Source: Alcanivorax sp. 24
GTDB lineage: Bacteria > Pseudomonadota > Gammaproteobacteria > Pseudomonadales > Alcanivoracaceae
Direction of reading: 5' to 3'
Assembly (NCBI RefSeq): GCF_004360225.1
Contig: NZ_SNUA01000002.1
Location: 372,001-436,000 of the forward strand
DNA: 64,000 bases
Both the position numbers and the translations under genes were made by a program. Under the pieces are notes generated by a model that was given only the letters and a program-made list of their open reading frames with translations, was not told the DNA's origin and did not search any database. Positions 53,627-61,664 of the stretch are shown here, piece after piece (the first letter of the stretch is position 1; every line of letters begins with the position of its first letter).

Positions 53627-54913
53627 ATGCTGGCAGGCGACGCGGTTCGCAAGGTAGCCGTGGTGGGGGGCAACCGGATTCCCTTTGCCCGTTCCAATAC
53701 GGTGTATTTCGGCGCAAGCAACCAGGACATGCTCACCGCCGCCCTCAACGGCCTGGTCGATCGCTTCAAGCTGCAAGGCGAGCGGGTCGGTGAAGTGGCC
53801 GCCGGCGCGGTGATGAAGCACTCCCGGGATTTCAATCTGGTGCGCGAGTCCGTGCTGGGCTCCCGTCTGGCGCCCGAGACCCCGGCCTATGACCTGCAGC
53901 AGGCCTGCGGCACCGGTCTGGAAGCGGCCATCCTGGCGGCCAATAAGATCGCGCTGGGGCAAATCGACAGCGCCATCGCCGGCGGCGTGGACACCACCTC
54001 CGACGCACCGCTGGGTGTGAACGAGGACGCCCGCAAGGTGTTCATGAACATCAACAAGGCGAAGACCAACGGCGAGAAAATCAAAGCGGCGCTGAAACTG
54101 CTCAACCCGAAGATGATCGTGCCGGACATCCCCCGTAACGCCGAGCCGCGCACCGGCCTGTCCATGGGCGAGCACCAGGCGATCACCGCCGCCGAATGGG
54201 GCATCAGCCGCGAGGATCAGGATGAGCTGGCCTGGCGCTCCCACCAGAATCTGGCCAAATCCTATGAGGAAGGCTGGCAGGAAGACCTGATCACGCCGTT
54301 CCAGGGCCTGGAGCGCGACAATAACATGCGTGGCGATTCCACCCTGGAAAAACTGGCCACCTTGAAGCCGGTGTTCGGCGGGCCGGAAGGCACCATGACC
54401 GCCGCCAACTCCACACCCTTGACCGATGGTGCTTCCGCGGTGCTGCTGGCTTCCGAGCAGTGGGCCGAGGAGCGCGGTCTGCCGGTGCAGGCGTACATCA
54501 CCCACTGTGAAGTGGCGGCGGTGGATTTCGTCGGCAAGAAAGAAGGGCTGCTGCTGGCGCCGGCTTACGCGGTACCGCGCATGCTGGCCCGTGCCGGCCT
54601 GACCCTGCAGGATTTCGATTTCTATGAAATCCACGAGGCGTTCGCCTCCCAGGTGCTGAGCACTCTGAAAGCCTGGGAAGACGAAACCTTCTGCAAGGAG
54701 CGGCTGGGATTGGACAAGCCGCTGGGCAGCATCGATCGCAACAAGCTTAACGTGAAAGGCTCTTCACTGGCCGCCGGCCACCCGTTCGCCGCCACCGGCG
54801 GACGGATTCTGGCCAATGCCGCCAAGCTGTTGAACCAGAAAGGCTCTGGCCGCTGCCTGATTTCCATTTGCGCCGCCGGTGGGCAGGGCGTGGTGGCGAT
54901 CGTCGAGAAGTAA
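53627..54913 (+). CDS. acetyl-CoA/3-ketoacyl-CoA thiolase (FadA/FadI-like)
   Basis: A 428-residue thiolase that cleaves 3-ketoacyl-CoA to acetyl-CoA and a shortened acyl-CoA. The nucleophile is C94 in DLQQACGTGLEA; the His motif is ASSLAAGHPFAATG and the last is CAAGGQG. GGAGG at 53614-53618 supports ATG 53627 rather than the frame-open 53429. The divergent FabG4-type gene and the nearby MaoC-like gene mirror the fadA2-fabG4-htdX set of mycobacteria. It ends at a strong terminator. Confidence 0.92.
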   Translation: MLAGDAVRKVAVVGGNRIPFARSNTVYFGASNQDMLTAALNGLVDRFKLQGERVGEVAAGAVMKHSRDFNLVRESVLGSRLAPETPAYDLQQACGTGLEAAILAANKIALGQIDSAIAGGVDTTSDAPLGVNEDARKVFMNINKAKTNGEKIKAALKLLNPKMIVPDIPRNAEPRTGLSMGEHQAITAAEWGISREDQDELAWRSHQNLAKSYEEGWQEDLITPFQGLERDNNMRGDSTLEKLATLKPVFGGPEGTMTAANSTPLTDGASAVLLASEQWAEERGLPVQAYITHCEVAAVDFVGKKEGLLLAPAYAVPRMLARAGLTLQDFDFYEIHEAFASQVLSTLKAWEDETFCKERLGLDKPLGSIDRNKLNVKGSSLAAGHPFAATGGRILANAAKLLNQKGSGRCLISICAAGGQGVVAIVEK

Positions 54914-54921
54914 GAATGCGG

Positions 54922-54952
54922 GCACGTCGGCACGCAACACGCTGGCACGCTA
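54922..54952. repeat. short CGC mini-repeat run
   Basis: GGCACGTCGGCACGCAACACGCTGGCACGC contains CGC-AACA, CGC-TGGCA and CGC-TAGG-type units. These are the same units as at 51783, 55034 (reverse) and 61493, only 7-8 bases long with a constant CGC start. Confidence 0.6.
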
Positions 54953-54964
54953 GGAAGAAGGATG

Positions 54965-54991
54965 GCGCGGTCTGTTGACCGCGCTATTTTT
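54965..54991 (+). terminator. Rho-independent terminator after the thiolase gene
   Basis: GCGCGGTC (54965-54972), loop TGTT, GACCGCGC (54977-54984), then TATTTTT. It is a strong intrinsic terminator for the thiolase transcript. Confidence 0.88.
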
Positions 54992-55033
54992 ATCGGGTTG
55001 GGCCTTGACCTGACTCGCCTTGGTAACGCCTTA

Positions 55034-55075
55034 TGTTGCGTGTTGCGTGTTGCGTGTTGCGTGTTGCGTGTTTGT
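55034..55075. repeat. 7-bp tandem repeat TGTTGCG x5
   Basis: Five perfect consecutive TGTTGCG copies run from 55034 to 55068, followed by a partial one (TGTTTGT). The reverse complement CGCAACA is the same unit as the mini-repeats at 54922. It lies just downstream of tesB. Slippage could change copy number. Confidence 0.9.
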
Positions 55076-55935
55076 CACATCTTCCGCATCAACCCTTCCT
55101 GGGCCACCGAGGCCACCAGCTCCCCCCGCTGATTGAAAATCTGACCGCGATTGAAGCCGCGGCCATCGGTGGCGATGGGACTGTCGCTCTGGTAGAACAG
55201 CCAGTCATTGATATTGACCGGACGGTGGAACCACAAGGCGTGGTCCAGGCTCGCCATCTGATGATCGCGGGTGAGGAAACTCAGGCCATGGGGCAGCATC
55301 GCCGTGCCCATCAAACTGTGATCACTGACATAGGCGAGAATGCACTGGTGCAGTATCGGGTCCTCCGGCAGTGTTTCCGGCGCGCGCATCCATACCTGGC
55401 GCAACGGCGGTGCCGGCTCCGGGCGCAAAGGGTGGCGTTTCACCACCGGCCGCATCTCCAGCGGCTTTCTTCTCAGCATGGCGTTGCGGAAATTCTCCGA
55501 GATATCCTCATGCTCCAGATACTGCCGGTTCAGTTCCTGCTCGGTGAGCAGACCGTCCGGGCCCTCGGGAATCGGGGCATCACATTGGTGCGCGGGGCCT
55601 TCCGCCGGCAGGGTGAAAGACGCGGACAGATCAAAGATCGGGCGGCCGCGTTGCTCCGCGATCACCCGGCGGGTGGAAAATGTCTGACCGTCGCGCACCC
55701 GTTCCACCCGATAGATAATCGCTTCCCGGGCGTCTCCGGGGCGTAGAAAATAACTCTGCAAGGAATGGGCGGTGCGGCCGGGTACGCTGTGGCAGGCCGC
55801 GCGCAATGCCTGACCGAGCACCTGGCCGCCGAAGATACGGGGGCCAACAATGTTGCGGCCTTCGCCTTGATAGAGATCGGGTTCCAGTTCGGTGAGGTCA
55901 AGCAGTTGCAGCAAATCGGAAAGATCGGTATGCAT
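55075..55935 (-). CDS. tesB: acyl-CoA thioesterase II TesB
   Basis: A 286-residue double-hotdog thioesterase hydrolysing long-chain acyl-CoA. The match to E. coli TesB is visible: GPRIFGGQVLGQALRAACHS, HSLQSYFLRPGDAREAIIYR and VERVRDGQTFSTRRVIAEQR. ATG 55935 (MHTDLSDLLQLL) aligns with the E. coli N-terminus; the open frame reaches 55974 but adds a stretch without homology. It points toward the thiolase gene and lies next to the tandem repeat. Confidence 0.92.
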   Translation of the reverse strand: MHTDLSDLLQLLDLTELEPDLYQGEGRNIVGPRIFGGQVLGQALRAACHSVPGRTAHSLQSYFLRPGDAREAIIYRVERVRDGQTFSTRRVIAEQRGRPIFDLSASFTLPAEGPAHQCDAPIPEGPDGLLTEQELNRQYLEHEDISENFRNAMLRRKPLEMRPVVKRHPLRPEPAPPLRQVWMRAPETLPEDPILHQCILAYVSDHSLMGTAMLPHGLSFLTRDHQMASLDHALWFHRPVNINDWLFYQSDSPIATDGRGFNRGQIFNQRGELVASVAQEGLMRKM

Positions 55936-56035
55936 GGAATCGCTCTTGTTCTTTGACGGTCTGGACAGCGGCATGGCTGCCGGAAAAGGCTCAAAGTGAC
56001 CGGATGCGGCGGATATTGCAAGAGGGTAAAGGGGG

Positions 56036-56088
56036 TTGACGGTGTTAATAAAGGGTTAAGATTCCATTCAGGGAAGGTTAAGCGGTGG
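56036..56088 (+). promoter_or_regulatory. 11-bp periodic direct repeats, PhoP/PmrA-like box
   Basis: TTAA occurs at 56045, 56056 and 56078, and TTCA at 56067: four repeats exactly 11 bases apart. The first pair reads TGTTAA-N5-GGTTAA, the pattern expected for an OmpR/PhoP-type dimer site. TTGACG (56036) and TAAGAT (56057) form a weak 15-spaced promoter in the same region. It lies directly upstream of the PepSY-two-component operon. Confidence 0.6.
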
Positions 56089-56140
56089 TGAATAAAGTGA
56101 TTCCCGTACCCCAACGGAAGTGACTCAAAGGAGATAACCC

Positions 56141-56455
56141 ATGCAAGCCAAGAAAGCGATTCTGACCGCCCTGTTTCTCGGTACCGCCACTCTGACCGCC
56201 GGCGCCCATGCCGACGACGTGGGCCCCGACCAGGCGATGAAACTGGTTCAGGAAGGCAAAGTGAAGTCCTTCGAGGAACTGAACAAAGCCGCCCAGGCCC
56301 AGCATCCCAACGCCAAGATCGAGGAAACCGAGTTGGAGAAGGAGTTCGGCGGTTACGTCTACAAAGTGGAGCTGCGTGATCAGGACAACGTACAGTGGGA
56401 CGTTGAACTGAATGCCGCCAACGGTGAAGTGATTCGTAACGAACGGGACGACTGA
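56141..56455 (+). CDS. PepSY-domain periplasmic protein 1
   Basis: A 104-residue protein with a signal peptide (ILTALFLGTATLTAGAHA) and a PepSY fold: EGKVKSFEELNKAAQAQHPN, then YVYKVELRDQDNVQWDVELN and ending GEVIRNERDD. PepSY proteins are thought to inhibit proteases or act as sensors for kinases. AAGGAG precedes the ATG. It overlaps the next gene by one base (TGATG) and heads the operon with the regulator and kinase. Confidence 0.85.
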   Translation: MQAKKAILTALFLGTATLTAGAHADDVGPDQAMKLVQEGKVKSFEELNKAAQAQHPNAKIEETELEKEFGGYVYKVELRDQDNVQWDVELNAANGEVIRNERDD

Positions 56456-56763
56456 TGTCTTTACCCCTCCGCGGGGCGGCCACGGCCGCCCTGCTGGTTT
56501 TGAGCGGTTCGGTGCCGGCGTTGGATGTGGGGCACGATGAAGCCTTGCGCCTGAGGCAAGAGGGCCGCATCCAGCCGTTTGAACGGATTCTGGCCGAAGC
56601 GTTGCGCCAGTACCCCGGCGGACAATTGCTGGAGGCGGAACTGGAGCGCGAGGATGGCCACCTGATTTACGAGATCGAGTTGCTGACCCCGGATGGTGTG
56701 GTGCGGGAACTGGAACTCGACGCCCGTACCGGCAACATTCTCAAGGATGACGTGGACGACTGA
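56455..56763 (+). CDS. PepSY-domain periplasmic protein 2
   Basis: A 102-residue paralogue of the previous gene, with signal [20 protein letters not shown]. PepSY motifs are [40 protein letters not shown] and [13 protein letters not shown]. It overlaps the previous gene and the response regulator by one base each (TGATG). Two tandem PepSY genes before a PhoPQ-like pair suggest they modulate the kinase in the periplasm. Confidence 0.85.
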   Translation: MSLPLRGAATAALLVLSGSVPALDVGHDEALRLRQEGRIQPFERILAEALRQYPGGQLLEAELEREDGHLIYEIELLTPDGVVRELELDARTGNILKDDVDD

Positions 56764-57431
56764 TGCGCCTGCTTTTGGTGGAAGACAACGTGGCCCTGGC
56801 CGACCAGCTCAACCCGTTATTGCGTGATCACGGTTACGCGGTGGATTGGCTGGCGGATGGCCGCGATGCGCTGGTGCGCGTGCACGATGACCCTTATGAC
56901 CTGGTGATTCTGGATCTGGGACTGCCCGGCCTGGGCGGCCTGGACGTGTTGAAACAATGGCGCCAGGAAGGCGTCACGGTGCCGGTGCTGATCCTCACCG
57001 CACGCGACAGCTGGGCGGAGCGGGTGGACGGTCTGCGCGCCGGCGCCGATGATTATCTGACCAAGCCGTTTCATCCCGAGGAGCTGCTGCTGCGAGTGCA
57101 GGCGGTGCTGCGCCGCAGTCATGGCAACGCCAACCAGACCTGCCTGAACGTGGGTGGCGTGGAACTGGACGAGGAGCGGCAAAGCGCCGTGCTGGAGGGC
57201 AGGGAAATAGCACTGACCGGTGCGGAATTCCGGCTGCTGCGTTATTTCATGCTGAACGCCGGCAAACTGCTGTCGCGGATGCAATTGGCCGACCATCTCT
57301 ATGACGGCGAGAGCGAACGGGACAGCAACGTGCTGGAGGTTCATATCAACCGGGTCCGGCGCAAGCTGGGAGCTCCGGTGATCCAGACCCGGCGCGGGCA
57401 GGGGTATGTGTTCACGGGATTGCACCGGTGA
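56763..57431 (+). CDS. OmpR-family response regulator (PhoP/QseB-like)
   Basis: A 222-residue regulator. The receiver domain has phosphoacceptor D51 ([13 protein letters not shown]) and K101 in DDYLTKPF. The C-terminal winged helix is typical ([41 protein letters not shown]). It is overall close to PhoP in arrangement. Its likely binding site is the 11-bp repeat at 56045-56082, suggesting autoregulation. The stop overlaps the kinase GTG start. Confidence 0.92.
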   Translation: MRLLLVEDNVALADQLNPLLRDHGYAVDWLADGRDALVRVHDDPYDLVILDLGLPGLGGLDVLKQWRQEGVTVPVLILTARDSWAERVDGLRAGADDYLTKPFHPEELLLRVQAVLRRSHGNANQTCLNVGGVELDEERQSAVLEGREIALTGAEFRLLRYFMLNAGKLLSRMQLADHLYDGESERDSNVLEVHINRVRRKLGAPVIQTRRGQGYVFTGLHR

Positions 57432-58744
57432 CCTCCATTGCCGGCCGCCTCGGCGTCAGTTTGTTCGTTAGCCTGTTGCTGGCCGGCATTCTGGTGGGGC
57501 AGGGCGCGCTATGGTGGCTGGACCAACGCCAACGGCAAGTGATGACCGCCAGTTTGCGCGATGAAGCGGTCAGTGTGCTGGCCGCGATTTCCCAAGGGCC
57601 TTCCGGGCTGCAGTTGGAGCAGCCGATGTTGGACCCGGCCTATCGCCAGCCGTTTTCCGGCCGCTATTTCACCGTGTCTTTTGATGACCACATCTGGCGT
57701 TCGCGGTCGCTGTGGGATCAGCGCATGGCGGACACTGAAAGTCTCGGCCTCGACAACGAACTGGTGCCGGGTCCGGATGGTCAGCAGTTGCTGCGCTATC
57801 GCGGCGACTACGAGATTCATGGCCGCAAACTGGCCATCGTGGTGGCCCAGGATTACACCCCGCAGCTTGAAAATTTCCGCAATACCCGCTCGGTGAGCCT
57901 GCTGGCATGGGTATTGATCCTGTCCGGCTTGGCGGCGGCGCAGCTTTGGTTGATCCGCCGGGGACTGCGGCCCCTCAATGAGGCCCGCCGCCAGATCGAG
58001 CAGTTAGGCGACGGGGAACGCACCGAGCTGGATTGCGACGTACCCACCGAATTACGGCCGCTGGTGCAGGAGGTGAACCGACTGTTGGGGCACACGGACC
58101 AGCAGTTGCGCCGTTCCCGGCACGCCATTGGTGATCTCGGACACGCATTGAAAACGCCTCTGGCGGTGCTGCGTAACCGCTGCGACGCCAACCTGCTGCG
58201 TGACCATCCGGATCTGTACCGCTTGCTGGACGAGCAACTGGCCCAGGTGGAGGACACCGTGCGCCGGGCGCTGAACCGGGCCAGGGTGGCCGCCGGCGCC
58301 ACCCCCGGCACTCTGTTTCATCCGGATCAGGACCTGGTGGCGCTGCGGGATACCATGATCCAGGTTTACGGCGATCGTTGCCGCATCGAACTGATCGGCA
58401 CCGAGCTACCACCGCAGCCGGTGGAGCGGGATGACATGCTGGAAGTGCTGGGCAACCTGATGGACAACGCCTGCAAGTGGGCCCGAGGACGGGTGTTGGT
58501 ACGCTTGTGGCGGGAGCCGGACGCACTGTGGCTGAGTGTCGAGGACGACGGCCCCGGCATTGAACCGGGGCGCCGTGATCAGGTGATTCGCAGAGGCGAG
58601 CGTCTCGATCAGCGCGTGGCCGGTCACGGTCTCGGGCTGGCCATCGTCAGCGACACCGCCGAGGCCTATGGTGGAGAACTGACTCTGGGGCACAGCGCGG
58701 CGCTTGGCGGTCTGATCGCCCGTGTGTGCTGGCCGCTCAGGTAG
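57428..58744 (+). CDS. PhoQ-like sensor histidine kinase
   Basis: A 438-residue kinase with two membrane segments (about 9-30 and 155-176), a periplasmic sensor of about 120 residues, a HAMP linker and the H-box [13 protein letters not shown] (H239), a pattern close to PhoQ. The N-box is [11 protein letters not shown] and the G-boxes [11 protein letters not shown] and [13 protein letters not shown] 57428 overlaps the regulator stop (GTGA). The periplasmic region is not strongly acidic, so Mg2+ sensing as in PhoQ is unproven. Its 3' end overlaps the convergent TetR gene by 8 bases. Confidence 0.9.
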   Translation: MTSIAGRLGVSLFVSLLLAGILVGQGALWWLDQRQRQVMTASLRDEAVSVLAAISQGPSGLQLEQPMLDPAYRQPFSGRYFTVSFDDHIWRSRSLWDQRMADTESLGLDNELVPGPDGQQLLRYRGDYEIHGRKLAIVVAQDYTPQLENFRNTRSVSLLAWVLILSGLAAAQLWLIRRGLRPLNEARRQIEQLGDGERTELDCDVPTELRPLVQEVNRLLGHTDQQLRRSRHAIGDLGHALKTPLAVLRNRCDANLLRDHPDLYRLLDEQLAQVEDTVRRALNRARVAAGATPGTLFHPDQDLVALRDTMIQVYGDRCRIELIGTELPPQPVERDDMLEVLGNLMDNACKWARGRVLVRLWREPDALWLSVEDDGPGIEPGRRDQVIRRGERLDQRVAGHGLGLAIVSDTAEAYGGELTLGHSAALGGLIARVCWPLR

Positions 58745-59351
58745 CGTCCTCGCCGAGGCGCAGGCCGGCGATCATCAGATCCACCGCCTGGTCGCTCACC
58801 GCTTCCATGTCATCCTGGTTCAGATAGATGCCGTCCAGCAGCAACCGGCTCAGACCGTGCAGGGTGGCCCAACTGGCCTGGGCCAGGCGCAGCGGATCCA
58901 TGCCCGGCGGCAGGCGGGTGGCCAGCGGCGGCCGGTACATCAGATCGATATAGCGGCGAAAACAGCCATGGGCCACCCGGGTCAGCGATTCGGTGGGGCG
59001 TCCGGTCTTCCACAGAGTACGGCCGAACATTAATTCGTATTGCTCCGGGTCCTCGCTGGCGAAGCGCAAATAGGCGTGCACGAAGCGGCGCAGGCCGCCT
59101 ACCGGTTCCGTTTCCAGATCCTCTTCCTCCATCAGCGTTTCCAGCTTGCGGAAGCCCTGTTCCGCCAGCGCGCACAGCAGCGCGTTCTTATCCTCGAAAT
59201 GATGATAGGGCGCGGTGCGCGAGACCCCGGCCCGTTCCGCCAGACGCCTCAGTGACAGCCCCTCGATGCCCTGTTCACGCAGTAGCACGGCGGCTTCGCG
59301 CAGCAGCGTGGCATGCAGGTCGCCGTGGTGGTAGCGGGCGGTTTGGCTCAT
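58737..59351 (-). CDS. TetR-family regulator, divergent from fadH
   Basis: A 204-residue TetR regulator. The HTH is LSLRRLAERAGVSRTAPYHH, followed by FEDKNALLCALAEQGF. The ATG at 59351 has GGAG 6 bases upstream; the longer frame to 59381 would run through the operator. A perfect palindrome lies in the divergent gap with fadH, so it probably controls fadH and itself, likely responding to an acyl-CoA ligand; the ligand is inference. Confidence 0.85.
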   Translation of the reverse strand: MSQTARYHHGDLHATLLREAAVLLREQGIEGLSLRRLAERAGVSRTAPYHHFEDKNALLCALAEQGFRKLETLMEEEDLETEPVGGLRRFVHAYLRFASEDPEQYELMFGRTLWKTGRPTESLTRVAHGCFRRYIDLMYRPPLATRLPPGMDPLRLAQASWATLHGLSRLLLDGIYLNQDDMEAVSDQAVDLMIAGLRLGEDAT

Positions 59352-59367
59352 GGGGACTCCCGGGTAT

Positions 59368-59382
59368 CTTGACAGTGTCAAG
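59368..59382. promoter_or_regulatory. palindromic operator between the TetR gene and fadH
   Basis: CTTGACA-G-TGTCAAG is a perfect 7-bp dyad with a central base, 17 bases upstream of the TetR start and 57 bases upstream of fadH. A TTGACA lies within it and TATCCT at 59387, but the spacing is too short for a standard promoter. Binding by the divergent TetR is inferred. Confidence 0.6.
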
Positions 59383-59439
59383 ACAGTATCCTAACTTGAC
59401 GGCGTCCAGATCAAGCCGCCGCCAATTTGGAGAGCCCTG

Positions 59440-61452
59440 ATGAGCGATTACTCGCGACTGCTTTCGCCCCTGGACCTGGGGCACACACAACTGAAAAACC
59501 GGGTCATCATGGGGTCCATGCACACCGGACTCGAGGACCGTTTCTGGCAGTTTCCAAAGCTGGCGGCGTATTTCGCCGAACGCGCCCGCGGCGGTGTCGG
59601 TCTGATCGTCACCGGCGGTTTCAATCCCAACCGGCGTGGCTGGTTCTATCCACTGGCGGGTACCTTCAACAGCCGTCTGGATGTGCGCAATCATCGCCTG
59701 GTCACCGACGCGGTGCATCGCGAGGGCGGCAAGATCGTGCTGCAGGTATTGCACGCTGGCCGCTACAGCTACCACCCGCTCTCCGGTTCCGCGTCGGCGA
59801 TCAAAAGCCCGATCAATCCCTTCAAACCCAAGGCCCTGTCCACCCGCGAAGTCCGCCGCACCGTGCAGGACTTCGCCCGCACCGCGGAGCTGGCCAAACA
59901 GGCCGGTTACGACGGTGTCGAGATCATGGGGTCGGAAGGTTATCTGATTAATCAGTTCACCGCGCCGCGCACCAACAAGCGCACCGACCAGTACGGCGGC
60001 TCGGCGGAAAACCGCCGACGTTTCCCGGTGGAAATCGTGGCGGAGACCCGGCGCCGCTGCGGTGATGACTTCATCGTCATGTACCGACTGTCCGCCATCG
60101 ATCTGGTGCCGGACGGTTGTACCCGGGAAGAAGTGCTGGCACTGGCGCGGGAAGTGGAAGGTGCCGGCGCATCGTTGATCAATACCGGTATCGGCTGGCA
60201 TGAAGCGCGGGTACCGACCATCGTGACCTCGGTGCCCCGGGCCGCGTTCGCGGAGGTGACCAAGCAGATCAAGGATCAGGTGTCGATCCCGGTGGTGGCC
60301 TCAAACCGTATCAACGACCCGGATGTGGCCGAGAATATCCTGGCTAATGGCTGGGCCGATGCGGTTTCGATGGCGCGGCCGATGCTGGCGGATCCGGAGT
60401 TCGTGCGCAAAACCGAGCAGGGGCGGGTGGATGAGATCAACACCTGTATCGCCTGTAATCAGGCCTGTCTCGATCACACCTTCGAATTGAAACGGGCGTC
60501 CTGTCTGGTCAACCCGCGCGCCTGCCATGAAACCGAACTGGTCTACCTGAAGACCGCCAACCCGAAGCGCATCGCGGTGGTGGGGGCCGGGCCCGCCGGG
60601 CTGTCCTGCGCCACGGTGGCGGCGGAGCGGGGGCACCGGGTCACGCTGTTCGATCAGGCGGATGCCATCGGCGGCCAGTTCAATATGGCCAAGCGAATCC
60701 CGGGCAAGGAAGAGTTCTACCATACGCTGCGCTATTTTCAGCGGCGTCTGGAGGTGACCGGCGTGGAGCTGCGTCTGGGCGGGCGTGTCACCACCGAGGA
60801 ACTGCAACAGCAGGGCTTCGATGAAATCGTCGTGGCCACGGGCGTGGTACCGCGTACGCCGTCAATCCCGGGGGTCGATCATGCCAAGGTGGTATCCTAC
60901 GTGGACGTCCTGCAGGGCAAGGTTCAGGTGGGAGAGAAAGTCGCCATCATCGGTGCCGGTGGTATCGGCTTCGATGTGGCGGAATTCCTCGCCGAAGCCC
61001 CCCGTGAAGGCCATCAGCCGTTGCCGGAATGGATGGAAGAGTGGGGCGTGGATTTCACCTCCGACGCGCGCGGTGGCCTGGTGGAAGCGGAACCTCCGAA
61101 GCCGCAACGGCGCCTGTACCTGTTGCAGCGCAAGGACAGCACCGTGGGCAAGGGGCTGAACAAGACCTCGGGCTGGGTGCATCGGGCCACACTGAAACAG
61201 CGTCAGGTGGAAATGCTGCCGGGTTGTGATTATCAGAAGGTGGACGATCAGGGGCTGCATCTGACAGTGAAGGGTGAAGCGCGGATACTGGATGTGGACC
61301 ACGTGGTGCTGTGCGCCGGCCAGGAACCGCTGAAGGAACTGTACCGGGAAGGTGAAGAGAATCTTCACTTGATCGGCGGCGCGCAACTGGCGGCGGAGCT
61401 GGATGCCAAGCGAGCCATCCGCCAGGGCGCCGAACTGGCCGCCTCGTTGTAA
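59440..61452 (+). CDS. fadH: NADPH-dependent 2,4-dienoyl-CoA reductase FadH
   Basis: A 670-residue enzyme needed to degrade unsaturated fatty acids. The N-terminal FMN TIM-barrel has LKNRVIMGSMHTG and GYDGVEIMGSEGYLINQFTA (residues about 150-175). The 4Fe-4S site shows CIACNQACLDHTF with CLVNPRAC. The C-terminal FAD/NADPH half has RIAVVGAGPAGLSCATVAAE. GGAGAG lies upstream of ATG 59440. It is divergent from a TetR gene with a palindromic operator between them, so it is likely induced by acyl-CoA. Confidence 0.94.
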   Translation: MSDYSRLLSPLDLGHTQLKNRVIMGSMHTGLEDRFWQFPKLAAYFAERARGGVGLIVTGGFNPNRRGWFYPLAGTFNSRLDVRNHRLVTDAVHREGGKIVLQVLHAGRYSYHPLSGSASAIKSPINPFKPKALSTREVRRTVQDFARTAELAKQAGYDGVEIMGSEGYLINQFTAPRTNKRTDQYGGSAENRRRFPVEIVAETRRRCGDDFIVMYRLSAIDLVPDGCTREEVLALAREVEGAGASLINTGIGWHEARVPTIVTSVPRAAFAEVTKQIKDQVSIPVVASNRINDPDVAENILANGWADAVSMARPMLADPEFVRKTEQGRVDEINTCIACNQACLDHTFELKRASCLVNPRACHETELVYLKTANPKRIAVVGAGPAGLSCATVAAERGHRVTLFDQADAIGGQFNMAKRIPGKEEFYHTLRYFQRRLEVTGVELRLGGRVTTEELQQQGFDEIVVATGVVPRTPSIPGVDHAKVVSYVDVLQGKVQVGEKVAIIGAGGIGFDVAEFLAEAPREGHQPLPEWMEEWGVDFTSDARGGLVEAEPPKPQRRLYLLQRKDSTVGKGLNKTSGWVHRATLKQRQVEMLPGCDYQKVDDQGLHLTVKGEARILDVDHVVLCAGQEPLKELYREGEENLHLIGGAQLAAELDAKRAIRQGAELAASL

Positions 61453-61492
61453 AAAAGTCGCGGTCCGTGGACCCGGGCTGTCCCATGCAATG

Positions 61493-61637
61493 CGCTTACA
61501 CGCTTACACGCTTACACGCTGGCACGCCAACATCGCCCTTCGCGGTTAAAGCGCTAAAGCGGAACGCCGCCCGGATGCTTCCCACAGCGGCCTGTAGCGC
61601 TCCCGTGGGGAGCGTGTTGCGTGTAAGCGTGCCAGTG
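61493..61637. repeat. CGC mini-repeat cluster with inverted copy
   Basis: Three CGCTTACA units (61493-61516) and one CGCTGGCA (61517-61524) run forward. At 61611-61637 the same alphabet appears inverted (TGTTGCG, TGTAAGCG, TGCCAG). The segment between contains a weak CTTCCCACAGCGG REP-like core near 61578. It fills the 212-base gap between fadH and the acyl-CoA dehydrogenase gene. Confidence 0.75.
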
Positions 61638-61664
61638 AAACAGTGGTCCACGGACCGCCACATG

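Noticed and set aside
55034-55075. Possible CRISPR or microsatellite array
   Set aside because: The units are 7 bases and directly adjacent with no spacers; no cas genes are present. It is a short tandem repeat.
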